The notes under the pieces are model-generated. The model worked only from the letters and a program-made list of their open reading frames with translations, had not been told where the DNA came from and did not search any database. 60,946 bases of DNA from Lachnospiraceae bacterium (GTDB taxonomy: Bacteria > Bacillota > Clostridia > Lachnospirales > Lachnospiraceae): positions 1 through 60,946 of the forward strand of contig JAQUVX010000026.1 of assembly GCA_028693165.1 (NCBI GenBank). Direction: 5' to 3'. Of the stretch, positions 35,182 through 43,827 are shown one piece after another. The stretch's first letter is position 1; every line of letters begins with the position of its first letter. A program made the translations under genes and the position numbers.

Positions 35182-35305
35182 GGACGGCTGCGAGGGAGCG
35201 GAAACCCTTTTTGACGCGCGTGTTTAGCGTGCGTACTTTGCACGCTTATGCACGCCTGCGTCAAAAGCGGAGCGAGAGCGCGTTTCCGAGCCCTTGCAGC
35301 CGTCC
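35182..35305. repeat. Long imperfect palindrome (MITE/REP-like)
   Basis: The left arm (GGACGGCTGCGAGGG, CGGAAAC, TTTTTGACGC, TAGCGTGC) is matched on the right arm by the reverse complements, with a 15-base insertion. The whole 124 bases fold back on themselves. It lies between DUF1540 and the infC promoter and is not obviously coding. Confidence 0.6.
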
Positions 35306-35361
35306 CATTGCCGTACTTTCGCCAACAAACGTATACAAACATATTCAATCAAATTTTTCTC

Positions 35362-35390
35362 TTGACATTTTCCCCAGAACATAGTATAGT
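35362..35390 (+). promoter_or_regulatory. SigmaA promoter of infC operon
   Basis: TTGACA at 35362-35367, 17 bases, TATAGT at 35385-35390. Confidence 0.75.
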
Positions 35391-35396
35391 AGTAAA

Positions 35397-35547
35397 AGTT
35401 GTGAGAACAACAGCAAGAAAGTAGGTATCCACCTCACCTCGGCACGAGCAAGTGACCCTGGTTCATAGTTAAGAGACACGTATAGCGGCGAAGTTCGTCC
35501 TATGTCATACTTTGAGGGTGGGTAGATTATTCTATCTACTTTTTTTA
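35397..35547 (+). promoter_or_regulatory. infC leader with attenuator (L20-leader-like)
   Basis: About 150 bases of leader end in a terminator hairpin (GTAGAT, 6 bases, ATCTAC, then seven T; 35522-35547). GGTATCCACCTCACC upstream can pair with GGTGGGTAGAT and compete with it. Attenuation by ribosomal protein L20 is known for infC-rpmI-rplT in Firmicutes; assignment to that class is by context. Confidence 0.6.
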
Positions 35548-35595
35548 TGCAGTGGAACAAATTCATGCAGGATTTTATAATGGAGGTGCACGACA

Positions 35596-36102
35596 ATTAG
35601 CGAGTTAATGATTAACGAACAGATTAGAGATAAGGAAGTTCGATTGATTGGTGAGGACGGAGAGCAGCTGGGGATCGTTCCGACTGTGGAAGCAATGAAG
35701 CTTGCCCATGATGCAGAGCTTGATCTGGTGAAGATCGCTCCGACAGCAAAGCCACCGGTTTGTAAGATTATCGATTACGGTAAATATCGTTACGAACTGG
35801 CAAGAAAAGAAAAAGATGCTAAGAAGAAACAAAAGGTAATCGAAGTAAAAGAAGTGCGATTATCCCCGAACATTGACACCAACGACTTGAACACAAAGAT
35901 GGGGGCAGCACGAAAGTTCCTGGAAAAAGGGGACAAAGTGAAAGTTACCTTACGTTTTCGTGGTCGTGAAATGGCGCATATGTCCAAGTCCAGATATATT
36001 CTGGATGACTTCGCAGAGAGCCTGAAGGACATTGCGACGATTGACAAGCCTTCCAAAGTAGAGGGAAGAAGCATGGTTATGTTTTTAACTGCTAAAAAGT
36101 AA
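35596..36102 (+). CDS. infC: Translation initiation factor IF-3
   Basis: 168 residues read from an ATT start at 35596, 8 bases after GGAGGT, giving the family-typical start [18 protein letters not shown]. An ATG at 35608 is internal. The N-domain, a Lys-rich linker ([18 protein letters not shown]) and the C-domain ([17 protein letters not shown]) are complete. The rare start codon is the known autoregulation device of infC, because IF-3 rejects non-standard initiation codons. First gene of the operon with rpmI and rplT. Confidence 0.95.
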   Translation: MSELMINEQIRDKEVRLIGEDGEQLGIVPTVEAMKLAHDAELDLVKIAPTAKPPVCKIIDYGKYRYELARKEKDAKKKQKVIEVKEVRLSPNIDTNDLNTKMGAARKFLEKGDKVKVTLRFRGREMAHMSKSRYILDDFAESLKDIATIDKPSKVEGRSMVMFLTAKK

Positions 36103-36131
36103 ACGTAAACAGATTAAGGAGGAAACACATT

Positions 36132-36329
36132 ATGCCTAAATTAAAAACAAGCAGAGCAGCTGCAAAACGTTTCAAAAAGACCGGTACCGGTAAGCTGGTA
36201 AGAAATAAAGCATACAAGTCTCACATCTTAACTAAGAAGTCTACCAAGAGAAAGAGAAATCTTAGAAAAGACATCGTTACTGATTCAACCAATGCAAAAG
36301 TAATGAAGAAGATTTTACCATATCTGTAA
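36132..36329 (+). CDS. rpmI: 50S ribosomal protein L35
   Basis: 65 residues, almost all basic: [20 protein letters not shown], then [16 protein letters not shown] and a C-terminal VMKKILPYL. Standard length and position after infC. RBS AAGGAGG. Confidence 0.97.
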   Translation: MPKLKTSRAAAKRFKKTGTGKLVRNKAYKSHILTKKSTKRKRNLRKDIVTDSTNAKVMKKILPYL

Positions 36330-36362
36330 TAGACTGATTCGTGTAAGAAGGAGGAAAAACCA

Positions 36363-36719
36363 ATGGCAAGAATTAAAGGCGGTATGAACGCAAGAAAGAA
36401 ACACAATAGAGTGCTGAAGATGGCAAAAGGCTACAGAGGCGCACGTTCCAAACAGTACAGAGTAGCAAAACAGTCCGTAATGAGAGCATTAACCAGCTCC
36501 TATGCAGGCCGTAAGGAAAGAAAGAGACAGTTCCGTCAGCTGTGGATCGCTCGTATCAACGCTGCAGCTCGTATCAATGGTCTGTCTTACAGCAAGTTCA
36601 TGTATGGTCTGAAGCTGGCTGGTGTTGAGATGAACCGTAAGGTTCTGTCCGACATGGCAATCAATGACGCTGAAGGCTTTGCAAAGCTGGCTGAGCTGGC
36701 TAAGTCCAAAGTAGCTTAA
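36363..36719 (+). CDS. rplT: 50S ribosomal protein L20
   Basis: 118 residues: [36 protein letters not shown], and [16 protein letters not shown] are the family hallmarks. L20 binds 23S rRNA early in assembly and, in relatives, represses this operon through the leader upstream. RBS AAGGAGG. Confidence 0.97.
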   Translation: MARIKGGMNARKKHNRVLKMAKGYRGARSKQYRVAKQSVMRALTSSYAGRKERKRQFRQLWIARINAAARINGLSYSKFMYGLKLAGVEMNRKVLSDMAINDAEGFAKLAELAKSKVA

Positions 36720-36738
36720 TTTTAAGATTACATTTACA

Positions 36739-36788
36739 AAAGAGCCCTCATTACAGGAATCAGATCCTGCAATTAGAGCTCTTTTTTT
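36739..36788 (+). terminator. Terminator of infC operon
   Basis: AAAGAGC pairs with GCTCTTT, with an inner AGGA/TCCT stem, followed by a long T run. Confidence 0.75.
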
Positions 36789-36821
36789 CATTGGTAAATC
36801 AATACAGCTTATATGTACCGA

Positions 36822-36929
36822 TTATTTGTTACCGGTCAACTGGCACAGGAACTCATACAGACTGGAACAGATTCCCTGTCCGCCATCGAAGCCGAAGCTG
36901 TTTACGTTGGAACAATCAAAATTATACAT
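36822..36929 (-). CDS. Possible 35-aa Cys-containing protein
   Basis: Reading leftwards from ATG 36929 with a strong RBS (GAAAGGAGG, 9 bases upstream), the frame runs 35 residues: FDCSNVNSFGFDGGQGICSS then LYEFLCQLTGNK. It has three Cys and no signal peptide. It lies between rplT and the tRNA genes, facing the rplT terminator. Supported only by RBS and reading frame. Confidence 0.4.
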   Translation of the reverse strand: MYNFDCSNVNSFGFDGGQGICSSLYEFLCQLTGNK

Positions 36930-37096
36930 AGGTTACATCCTCCTTTCGTTTTGTTGCGTTCCCTTGGGACAACCATATCGTAACACTTTCGTAACAATTA
37001 ATCTATAGTAGCAAACTGGGAATTGTGGCAGAAAATGGAAAACGAAACCGGGTAAAAACCGTGTGAAAAAATGAGTGAAAAAAAGTAAAAAAGTGG

Positions 37097-37125
37097 TTGC
37101 CATGAGCAGCAAACTGTGCTATACT
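37097..37125 (+). promoter_or_regulatory. Promoter of tRNA-Leu(AAG)
   Basis: TTGCCA, 17 bases, TATACT; 10 bases before the tRNA. Confidence 0.7.
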
Positions 37126-37135
37126 ATCAAAGTTC

Positions 37136-37219
37136 GCGGGAGTGCTGGAATTGGCAGACAGGCTAGACTAAGGATCTAGTGGCAGTTATGTCGTGTGGGT
37201 TCAAGTCCCATCTCCCGCA
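37136..37219 (+). tRNA. tRNA-Leu (AAG)
   Basis: 84 nt with a class II long variable arm. Acceptor GCGGGAG pairs with CTCCCGC; anticodon stem CTAGA/TCTAG around CTAAGGA gives anticodon AAG. A34 is expected to be deaminated to inosine. CCA is not encoded. Confidence 0.93.
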
Positions 37220-37228
37220 TATTTTGTG

Positions 37229-37317
37229 ATAAGGAGGGACCCATGCAAAGCATGGGAGGATGCCTTATTACCTGCGCAAAGCCCATCCGGACGAAGTTCG
37301 GATTCTGATGGCTTTGC
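37229..37317. repeat. Two adjacent hairpins between tRNA genes
   Basis: The first hairpin (37229-37268) nests ATAAGG/CCTTAT around CCCATGC/GCATGGG. The second (37276-37317) pairs GCAAAGCC with GGCTTTGC and ATCCG with CGGAT. A 21-codon frame with AAGGAGG starts at 37243, but its coding value is doubtful. The arrangement is repeat-like or a processing/attenuation structure between the tRNAs. Confidence 0.5.
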
Positions 37318-37335
37318 TGCATACTTTTATTTTAT

Positions 37336-37408
37336 TCCTCGATAGCTCAGTCGGTAGAGCACGCGGCTGTTAACCGCGCTGTCGTAGGTTCAAGTCCTAC
37401 TCGGGGAG
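37336..37408 (+). tRNA. tRNA-Asn (GTT)
   Basis: 73 nt. Acceptor TCCTCGA with TCGGGGA, D arm AGCTCAGTCGGTAGAGC, anticodon loop CTGTTAA, T arm GTAGG/CCTAC. Discriminator G. CCA is not encoded. Confidence 0.95.
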
Positions 37409-37461
37409 CTTAGATTTTCGGTCTTGACTTTTTTGTAAGATTTAAAAAGATGAAAAAGTGA

Positions 37462-37490
37462 TTGACAAAGATTGGAAAGTCTATTATAAT
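37462..37490 (+). promoter_or_regulatory. Promoter of tRNA-Leu(CAG) copy 1
   Basis: TTGACA, 17 bases, TATAAT: a near-perfect sigmaA promoter. Confidence 0.8.
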
Positions 37491-37530
37491 GTAACACGTT
37501 GACTCGGTGAATCTACTGAGACGATGGTTT

Positions 37531-37614
37531 GCAGAAGTGGCGGAATTGGCAGACGCGCACGGTTCAGGTCCGTGTGGTAGCAATACCTTGTGGGTTCGAC
37601 TCCCATCTTCTGCA
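37531..37614 (+). tRNA. tRNA-Leu (CAG), copy 1
   Basis: 84 nt with a long variable arm. Acceptor GCAGAAG/CTTCTGC, anticodon stem CACGG/CCGTG around TTCAGGT (anticodon CAG). Identical in sequence to the copy at 37793. Confidence 0.95.
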
Positions 37615-37620
37615 CGATGA

Positions 37621-37662
37621 GAAAAGAGTGAAGAGCATGAGCTTTTCACTCTTTTCGATTTT
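37621..37662 (+). terminator. Terminator of tRNA-Leu copy 1
   Basis: AAAAGAGTGAA pairs perfectly with TTCACTCTTTT, followed by CGATTTT. Confidence 0.75.
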
Positions 37663-37720
37663 AAAGAAATTGCATATATTTTCATGGAAAAAGAAATTAT
37701 TTATTTTTTTGGAAAAGTTA

Positions 37721-37749
37721 TTGACAAATCACCTCAATGCCAGTATAAT
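37721..37749 (+). promoter_or_regulatory. Promoter of tRNA-Leu(CAG) copy 2
   Basis: TTGACA, 17 bases, TATAAT. Confidence 0.8.
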
Positions 37750-37792
37750 ACGTTATGTTGATTCGGCAGCATGCCTGACGAATGAATGGTTC

Positions 37793-37876
37793 GCAGAAGT
37801 GGCGGAATTGGCAGACGCGCACGGTTCAGGTCCGTGTGGTAGCAATACCTTGTGGGTTCGACTCCCATCTTCTGCA
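37793..37876 (+). tRNA. tRNA-Leu (CAG), copy 2
   Basis: Same 84-nt sequence as copy 1 with its own promoter and terminator; a tandem duplication of the transcription unit. The promoter regions have diverged outside the hexamers. Confidence 0.95.
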
Positions 37877-37883
37877 TATGACT

Positions 37884-37918
37884 AAAAGAGTGAAGACTTT
37901 GTGTCTTTGCTCTTTTTT
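37884..37918 (+). terminator. Terminator of tRNA-Leu copy 2
   Basis: AAAAGAG and CTCTTTT with inner AAGAC/GTCTT form the stem; six T follow. Confidence 0.75.
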
Positions 37919-38041
37919 CTGTTCGCCAACTTGCCTGCGTGAAATGTGAGTCCACCCCTTCTGCACCCAGAAAAAGGGCTGGTAAACAATACTAAAATAG
38001 TATATAATAGCAGATACAAATGAACATTATTGGAGGAAGTC

Positions 38042-38785
38042 ATGCTGACATTAGAGAATGTGTCCTTTGAGGTACAGGCGGAAAAGGGTCAAAAGGGGAT
38101 TATCAGGAATATGGATCTTACGATAGAGGATCACAAGTTTGTCGTGATCACAGGGCCGAACGGCGGCGGTAAATCAACCCTTGCGAAGTTGATTGCCGGA
38201 ATCGAGAGACCGACGGCCGGTAAGATTTATTTTGACGGTGTAGATATCACAGAAAAGTCCATTACAGAACGTGCGAACATGGGGATCAGCTTTGCATTCC
38301 AGCAGCCGGTTCGGTTTAAGGGGATTCAGGTTCTGGATCTGATTCGCCTGGCAGCGAAGAAGGCGCTGTCACCGATCGATGCCTGCCAGTATCTTTCCGA
38401 GGTGGGACTGTGTGCAAAGGATTACATCAACCGCGAGGTCAATGCAAGCCTTTCCGGCGGGGAATTGAAGCGAATCGAGATCGCGTCGGTTCTGGCACGT
38501 GCCACGAAGATGTCTGTATTTGATGAGCCGGAGGCCGGGATTGATCTGTGGAGCTTCCAGAATCTGATTCAGGTCTTTGAACGTATGAGAAAGAAGACGA
38601 ACGGTTCGATTCTGATCATTTCTCACCAGGAGCGCATCCTGAACATTGCCGATGAGATCGTGGTCATCGCAGACGGGCAGATCACGAAGCAGGGCCCGAA
38701 GGACGAGATCCTTCCGCAGCTTTTGGGGACAACCTCGGCTGTGGACAGCTGTGATCGATTTTATCAGGGAGGTGCGCAGAGATGA
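38042..38785 (+). CDS. sufC: Fe-S assembly ATPase SufC-like
   Basis: 247 residues from ATG 38042 (GGAGGAA upstream). Walker A GPNGGGKST (38-46), the ABC signature NASLSGGELKR, Walker B SVFDEPEAGID and the H-loop ILIISHQE are all present. SufC powers the SufB/SufD scaffold for Fe-S cluster building. Only one scaffold gene follows (4-bp overlap), and SufS and SufU are absent, as in the minimal two-protein (SMS) system of anaerobes. Confidence 0.88.
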   Translation: MLTLENVSFEVQAEKGQKGIIRNMDLTIEDHKFVVITGPNGGGKSTLAKLIAGIERPTAGKIYFDGVDITEKSITERANMGISFAFQQPVRFKGIQVLDLIRLAAKKALSPIDACQYLSEVGLCAKDYINREVNASLSGGELKRIEIASVLARATKMSVFDEPEAGIDLWSFQNLIQVFERMRKKTNGSILIISHQERILNIADEIVVIADGQITKQGPKDEILPQLLGTTSAVDSCDRFYQGGAQR

Positions 38786-39702
38786 TAGACGGAATTCAGA
38801 AGCATATTTTAGAGGAGGTCGCAGACCTTCATGACGTGCCGGAGGGCGCATACAACATCCGTGCCAACGGGTCTCTGGCGGGGCGGAATACGACAGCCAA
38901 TATCGATATCATTTCCAAGACGGATGTGAGTGGGATCGATATCCGCATCAAGCCGGGTACGAAGCACGAGAGCGTGCACATTCCGGTGGTGGTGAGCGAG
39001 AGCGGCTTGAAGGATATGGTATACAATGACTTTTTCATCGGAGAAGACAGTGATGTGGTCATCGTGGCCGGCTGCGGCATCCATAACTGCGGCGATCAGG
39101 ATTCCCAGCATGACGGAATCCATCGTTTCTATGTTGGGAAGAATGCGAAGGTTAAATACGTCGAGAAGCATTACGGCGAGGGCGAAGGCCATGGCAAGCG
39201 TATCCTGAATCCGGTTACCGAGGTGTACATGGAAGCGGGCAGCGTCATGGAGATGGAGATGGTTCAGATCGAGGGCGTGGATTCCACGGTCCGTACCACG
39301 AAGGCAGAGCTTGCGGCAGAGGCGAAGCTCGTCGTGCGGGAGCGCCTTCTGACCCACGCAGATCAGCACGCAGTCAGCGATTACCATGTGGCGCTCAATG
39401 GCGATGATGCCAGTGCAGACGTGGTATCCCGTTCGGTTGCAAAGGATGAATCCTATCAGAAGTTTGATTCCCGGATCATCGGTAATGCGAAGTGCAGCGG
39501 ACATACCGAGTGTGATGCCATCATCATGGGCAATGCCCGGATTCTGGCAGTTCCGCAGCTGGAGGCGAACAACATCGATGCGGCGCTGATTCATGAGGCG
39601 GCGATCGGCAAGATCGCCGGAGAGCAGATCATCAAGCTGATGACGCTGGGACTTACCGAGGAAGAGGCAGAAGCCCAGATCGTCAATGGATTTTTGAAAT
39701 AA
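38782..39702 (+). CDS. sufB: SufB/SufD family Fe-S scaffold (minimal SUF)
   Basis: 306 residues, shorter than classical SufB (about 470) because the N-terminal part is missing. The beta-helix core and the conserved C-terminal part are visible: NAKCSGHTECDAIIMGNA with a Cys ligand, PQLEANNIDAALIHEAAIG, then LMTLGLTEEEAEAQIVNGFL. It should form a complex with the SufC-like ATPase next to it. Confidence 0.87.
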   Translation: MIDGIQKHILEEVADLHDVPEGAYNIRANGSLAGRNTTANIDIISKTDVSGIDIRIKPGTKHESVHIPVVVSESGLKDMVYNDFFIGEDSDVVIVAGCGIHNCGDQDSQHDGIHRFYVGKNAKVKYVEKHYGEGEGHGKRILNPVTEVYMEAGSVMEMEMVQIEGVDSTVRTTKAELAAEAKLVVRERLLTHADQHAVSDYHVALNGDDASADVVSRSVAKDESYQKFDSRIIGNAKCSGHTECDAIIMGNARILAVPQLEANNIDAALIHEAAIGKIAGEQIIKLMTLGLTEEEAEAQIVNGFLK

Positions 39703-39709
39703 AGGCAAG

Positions 39710-39757
39710 AGCCAGATGATTTACAGAGGAGATTTCCCTGCAGATTGTCTGGCTTTT
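39710..39757 (+). terminator. Terminator after the SUF pair
   Basis: AGCCAGA and TCTGGCT form the stem with a long loop, followed by TTTTAT. Confidence 0.65.
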
Positions 39758-39783
39758 ATCGTTGCTATATTTAGAAAAATAGT

Positions 39784-39811
39784 GTTAAAAATTCAGAAAA
39801 TATGATATACT
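39784..39811 (+). promoter_or_regulatory. Possible promoter of the dgt-dnaG-rpoD cluster
   Basis: GTTAAA, 16 bases, TATACT, 40 bases before the dgt start. The -35 is weak. Confidence 0.4.
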
Positions 39812-39851
39812 TATATCTAACTATGAAATTTTTGAGAGAAAGGAGTCGTGC

Positions 39852-40859
39852 ATGAATATCCGAGAAACACGGGAAGCGTGGGAAGTGCAGTATTTAAGTC
39901 CTTATGCGGCCTTGAGCCGTGACACGAAGGGGCGCGATGTACCGGAGCCGCTTTGTGACATTCGTCCGGAATATCAGCGCGATCGTGACCGGATTCTGCA
40001 CTGTAAAGCCTTTCGAAGACTGAAACATAAGACGCAGGTATTTCTGGCGCCGGAGGGGGATCATTACCGGACCCGTCTGACCCATACGCTGGAGGTATCG
40101 CAGATCGCCCGGACGATCGCCCGTTCTCTCCTCTTAAACGAAGATTTGACGGAGGCGATCGCATTGGGGCATGATCTGGGCCATACCCCGTTTGGACATT
40201 CGGGCGAACGGATTCTTAACGAGCTGTGTCCCTCCGGATTTGCTCATTACATACAGAGTGTGCGCGTGGTGGAGGTGCTGGAAAAGGATGGCAAAGGGCT
40301 GAATCTGACCCGGGAGGTCCGGGACGGCATCTTAAACCACCGAACCAGCGGGCATCCGTCTACGCTGGAGGGCTGCGTAGTGCGGCTTTCGGATAAGATT
40401 GCCTACATCAACCACGATATCGACGATGCGATTCGCGCAAAGATCTTCCAGGAGGAAGAGATTCCGGCGCTCTACACGGATGTGCTGGGGCACAGTGTCC
40501 GGGAACGGCTTAACACCATGATCCACGATATCATTGAACAGAGCATGGGGCAGCCGCAGATCCTCATGTCTCCGGGCATGGAGGAAGCCATGCAGGGGCT
40601 GCGCAGCTGGCTGTTTGAGCATGTTTACAAGAATGACATTCCGAAGGCAGAAGAGGGGAGAGCCCAGCAGTTGATTGTGTCTCTTTACAAATATTACATG
40701 GATCACGTGATCGAGCTGCCGGAGGAGTATCTGATGATGATGGTACAAAAGGGCGAGGCGAAGGAGCGCGTAGTCTGCGATTATATTGCGGGCATGAGCG
40801 ACAGCTACGCCATCGATAAATTTGAGAATCTGTTCGTGCCGAAGGCATGGAAGGCATAG
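39852..40859 (+). CDS. dgt: dNTP triphosphohydrolase, Dgt-like
   Basis: 335 residues, the short type. The HD site is visible: H78 in TRLTHTLEVSQIAR, H107-D108 in ALGHDLGHTPFGHSGE, and the later D in LSDKIAYINHDIDDA. It hydrolyses dNTPs to nucleoside and triphosphate, adjusting pools next to primase. RBS AAAGGAG; the gap to dnaG is 21 bp. Confidence 0.9.
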   Translation: MNIRETREAWEVQYLSPYAALSRDTKGRDVPEPLCDIRPEYQRDRDRILHCKAFRRLKHKTQVFLAPEGDHYRTRLTHTLEVSQIARTIARSLLLNEDLTEAIALGHDLGHTPFGHSGERILNELCPSGFAHYIQSVRVVEVLEKDGKGLNLTREVRDGILNHRTSGHPSTLEGCVVRLSDKIAYINHDIDDAIRAKIFQEEEIPALYTDVLGHSVRERLNTMIHDIIEQSMGQPQILMSPGMEEAMQGLRSWLFEHVYKNDIPKAEEGRAQQLIVSLYKYYMDHVIELPEEYLMMMVQKGEAKERVVCDYIAGMSDSYAIDKFENLFVPKAWKA

Positions 40860-40880
40860 AGCCGAGGAAGGGAGAACTTC

Positions 40881-42662
40881 ATGTATTATCCGGAAGAAAT
40901 CGTTGAAGAAGTGCGGACAAGAAATGACATTGTGGATGTGATTTCGGGATATGTGAAGCTGCAGAAGAAGGGCAGCAATTATTTCGGACTGTGTCCGTTT
41001 CACAACGAGAAATCGCCATCTTTTTCGGTGTCCCCACAAAAGCAGATGTATTACTGCTTTGGCTGCGGTGCAGGCGGCAATGTGATTACATTTGTGATGG
41101 AATATGAGAATTATTCCTTCCCGGAGGCACTTAAGGTGCTGGCCGACCGGGCCGGGGTGAAACTGCCGGAGGTAGAGTATTCGAAGGAAGAACGCGCAAA
41201 GGCGGACCGGCGCTCCACACTTTTGGAGCTCAACAAGCTGGCGGCGAATTATTTCTATTATCAGCTGAATCAGCCCCAGGGAAAGCAGGGCTATGACTAT
41301 TTCAAGAATCGTGAACTGACGGACGAGACCATCCGCAAATTCGGTCTGGGCTATGCCAACAAGACCAGCGATGATCTTTACCGTTATCTGAAATCCAAGG
41401 GCTATGGAGATGAGACCCTGCGGGACTCCGGGCTTGTGACGATGGAGGAGCGGGGAACGCATGACAAGTTCTGGAACCGTGTCATGTTTCCGATCCTGGA
41501 TGTGAATAACCGGGTGATCGGATTCGGCGGCCGCGTCATGGGAGACGGGGCACCGAAGTATCTGAACTCGCCGGAGACGATCGTATTTGACAAGAGCCGG
41601 AATCTCTATGGCTTAAACTATGCGCGGACGAGCCGGGAAAAATATATGCTGGCCTGTGAGGGCTATATGGACGTCATTGCCATGCACCAGGCGGGCTTTA
41701 CCAATGCGGTGGCATCGCTGGGAACCGCGTTTACCACCCAGCATGCGGCCCTTTTGAAGCGGTACACGGACATGGTGGTGCTGACCTATGACAGCGACGG
41801 AGCCGGTGTGAAGGCGGCGCTGCGGGCGATTCCGATCCTGAAGGAGGTAGGGATTTCCACGAAAGTCCTGAGCATGAAGCCGTACAAGGACCCGGATGAG
41901 TTCATCAAGAAGATGGGGAAAGAGGCCTTCCGTGAACGGATCGAACAGGCGCAGAACAGCTTTCTGTTTGAGATTGATGTGCTCAAGCGGGATTATCAGA
42001 TGGAAGACCCGGAGCAGAAGACCCGCTTTTACAATGCGGCCGCGAGAAAGCTGCTGGAGTTTCCGGAGGCGTTGGAGCGGGACAACTACATTCATGCGGT
42101 GGCACAGGCACAGTTCATCCCCTATGAGGATCTGAAACGACTGGTGAACCGGCTGGGCAATCAGTTAGGCGGTGCGCCGGTGCGGCCGCGGGAGGAGTCG
42201 TTTCAGGCGGGAGAGGTGCGCGAGGCAAAACGGAAGAAGGAAAAGGACAGTGGGATTCGGCATTCGCAGCGGCTTTTGCTTACCTGGCTGATCGAGCGGC
42301 CGGAGCTGTTCGATAAAATTGCAGGCATTGTGGGACCAGATGATTTTAAGGAGCCGCTGTATCATCAGGTGGCGACGATGGTATTTGAAGGACAGGCAGC
42401 CGGAAATCTCAATCCTGCCGGAATCCTGAATCATTTCATCAATGATGAAGAACAATACAAAGAAGTAGCAGCGCTTTTTAATGCGAACCTGAAGGAATCC
42501 CTGAATAACGAAGAGCAGAAAAAAGCATTTTCGGAGACGGTGTTGCGGGTGCGCAAAAACAGCCTGGATGAGGCAAGCCGCAGTGCGACCGATATCGGAG
42601 AGCTGCAGAGGATCATCAGGGAACAGGCGGCGCTTGGGACGCTTCAGATAACAATCGACTAG
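40881..42662 (+). CDS. dnaG: DNA primase
   Basis: 593 residues. CHC2 zinc finger: C38, H41, C59, C62 (CPFHNEKSPSFS; YYCFGC). TOPRIM core: E in LACEGYMDVIAMHQAG, then the Asp pair in LTYDSDGAGVKA. A C-terminal helical helicase-binding domain starts near 440. It makes RNA primers at the fork. It lies in the dgt-dnaG-rpoD cluster as in many Firmicutes. Confidence 0.97.
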   Translation: MYYPEEIVEEVRTRNDIVDVISGYVKLQKKGSNYFGLCPFHNEKSPSFSVSPQKQMYYCFGCGAGGNVITFVMEYENYSFPEALKVLADRAGVKLPEVEYSKEERAKADRRSTLLELNKLAANYFYYQLNQPQGKQGYDYFKNRELTDETIRKFGLGYANKTSDDLYRYLKSKGYGDETLRDSGLVTMEERGTHDKFWNRVMFPILDVNNRVIGFGGRVMGDGAPKYLNSPETIVFDKSRNLYGLNYARTSREKYMLACEGYMDVIAMHQAGFTNAVASLGTAFTTQHAALLKRYTDMVVLTYDSDGAGVKAALRAIPILKEVGISTKVLSMKPYKDPDEFIKKMGKEAFRERIEQAQNSFLFEIDVLKRDYQMEDPEQKTRFYNAAARKLLEFPEALERDNYIHAVAQAQFIPYEDLKRLVNRLGNQLGGAPVRPREESFQAGEVREAKRKKEKDSGIRHSQRLLLTWLIERPELFDKIAGIVGPDDFKEPLYHQVATMVFEGQAAGNLNPAGILNHFINDEEQYKEVAALFNANLKESLNNEEQKKAFSETVLRVRKNSLDEASRSATDIGELQRIIREQAALGTLQITID

Positions 42663-42687
42663 TTGAGGTACCGGGAAGGGGCGGTTA

Positions 42688-43809
42688 ATGATGGAAGAAC
42701 GTACGCTGACATTTGAGGAAAAACTGATTTTGCTGTTAGAGACGGCAAAGAGGAAAAAGAATGTACTGGAGCATCAGGAGATCCTGGATCAATTTCAGGG
42801 AGAGGATCTGGATCCGGATAAGCTGGATCAGATTTACGATTTTCTGGAAAGCAATCGTGTGGATGTACTGCGTGTCGGCGAGGAAGATGATATCGACCCG
42901 GACCTGTTCTCGGAGGAAGAACTGGAGGAGGAAGAGGAGATCGACGTTGAAAAGGTCGATCTGACGGTTCCGGAGGGCATCGGTGTAGAAGATCCGGTCC
43001 GCATGTATTTGAAGGAGATTGGAAAGATTCCGCTGCTGTCTACAGAGGAAGAGATCGAGCTGGCCAAAAAGATGGAGCTGGGTGACGAGCAGGCGAAACA
43101 ACGTCTGGCCGAGGCAAACCTTCGTCTGGTGGTCAGCATCGCCAAGCGCTATGTGGGCAGAGGCATGCAGTTCCTGGATCTGATTCAGGAGGGCAATTTA
43201 GGGCTGATCAAGGCAGTGGAAAAATTCGATTATCGGAAAGGCTACAAATTCAGCACCTATGCGACCTGGTGGATCCGGCAGGCCATCACACGTTCGATCG
43301 CCGATCAGGCACGGACGATCCGCATTCCGGTGCATATGGTTGAGACGATCAACCGTCTGGTTCGCACCTCCAGACAGCTGGTACAGGAGCTTGGGCGGGA
43401 ACCAACCACCGAGGAGATTGCGGAGAAGATGGATATCTCGCCGGAGCGTGTGCGTGAGATCCGGAAGATTTCGCAGGATCCGGTGTCGCTGGAGACTCCG
43501 ATCGGTGAGGAGGAGGACAGTCATCTGGGAGATTTCATCCAGGATGATCAGGTGGCGGTGCCGGCCGATCAGGCGACCTTTACCCTGCTGCATGAGCAGC
43601 TGATGGAGACACTGGAGACGCTGACGGACCGGGAGCAGAAGGTTCTGCGGCTGCGGTTTGGGCTGGATGACGGAAGAACGCGGACGCTGGAGGAAGTGGG
43701 CAAAGAATTCCACGTGACAAGGGAGCGTATCCGCCAGATCGAGGCGAAAGCGCTGCGAAAGCTGCGCCATCCGAGCCGAAGCAGAAAACTAAAAGATTAC
43801 CTGGATTAA
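42688..43809 (+). CDS. rpoD: RNA polymerase sigma factor RpoD (SigA)
   Basis: 373 residues. An acidic N-terminal region ([19 protein letters not shown]), then region 1.2 ([16 protein letters not shown]), region 2 ([35 protein letters not shown]), region 3 and region 4.2 ([20 protein letters not shown]). The start may be ATG 42688 or 42691. It is the housekeeping sigma that reads the TTGACA-TATAAT promoters seen here. Confidence 0.97.
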   Translation: MMEERTLTFEEKLILLLETAKRKKNVLEHQEILDQFQGEDLDPDKLDQIYDFLESNRVDVLRVGEEDDIDPDLFSEEELEEEEEIDVEKVDLTVPEGIGVEDPVRMYLKEIGKIPLLSTEEEIELAKKMELGDEQAKQRLAEANLRLVVSIAKRYVGRGMQFLDLIQEGNLGLIKAVEKFDYRKGYKFSTYATWWIRQAITRSIADQARTIRIPVHMVETINRLVRTSRQLVQELGREPTTEEIAEKMDISPERVREIRKISQDPVSLETPIGEEEDSHLGDFIQDDQVAVPADQATFTLLHEQLMETLETLTDREQKVLRLRFGLDDGRTRTLEEVGKEFHVTRERIRQIEAKALRKLRHPSRSRKLKDYLD

Positions 43810-43827
43810 AGGAGTTATCAGAGCAAG

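Noticed and set aside
37243-37308. 21-codon frame with AAGGAGG between tRNA genes
   Set aside because: It lies inside two hairpins, is Lys/Cys-poor without pattern and could arise by chance.
38809-39708. Long open frame (299 codons) antisense to the SUF scaffold gene
   Set aside because: It lies wholly opposite a conserved gene, has no RBS and its composition is that of an antisense shadow.
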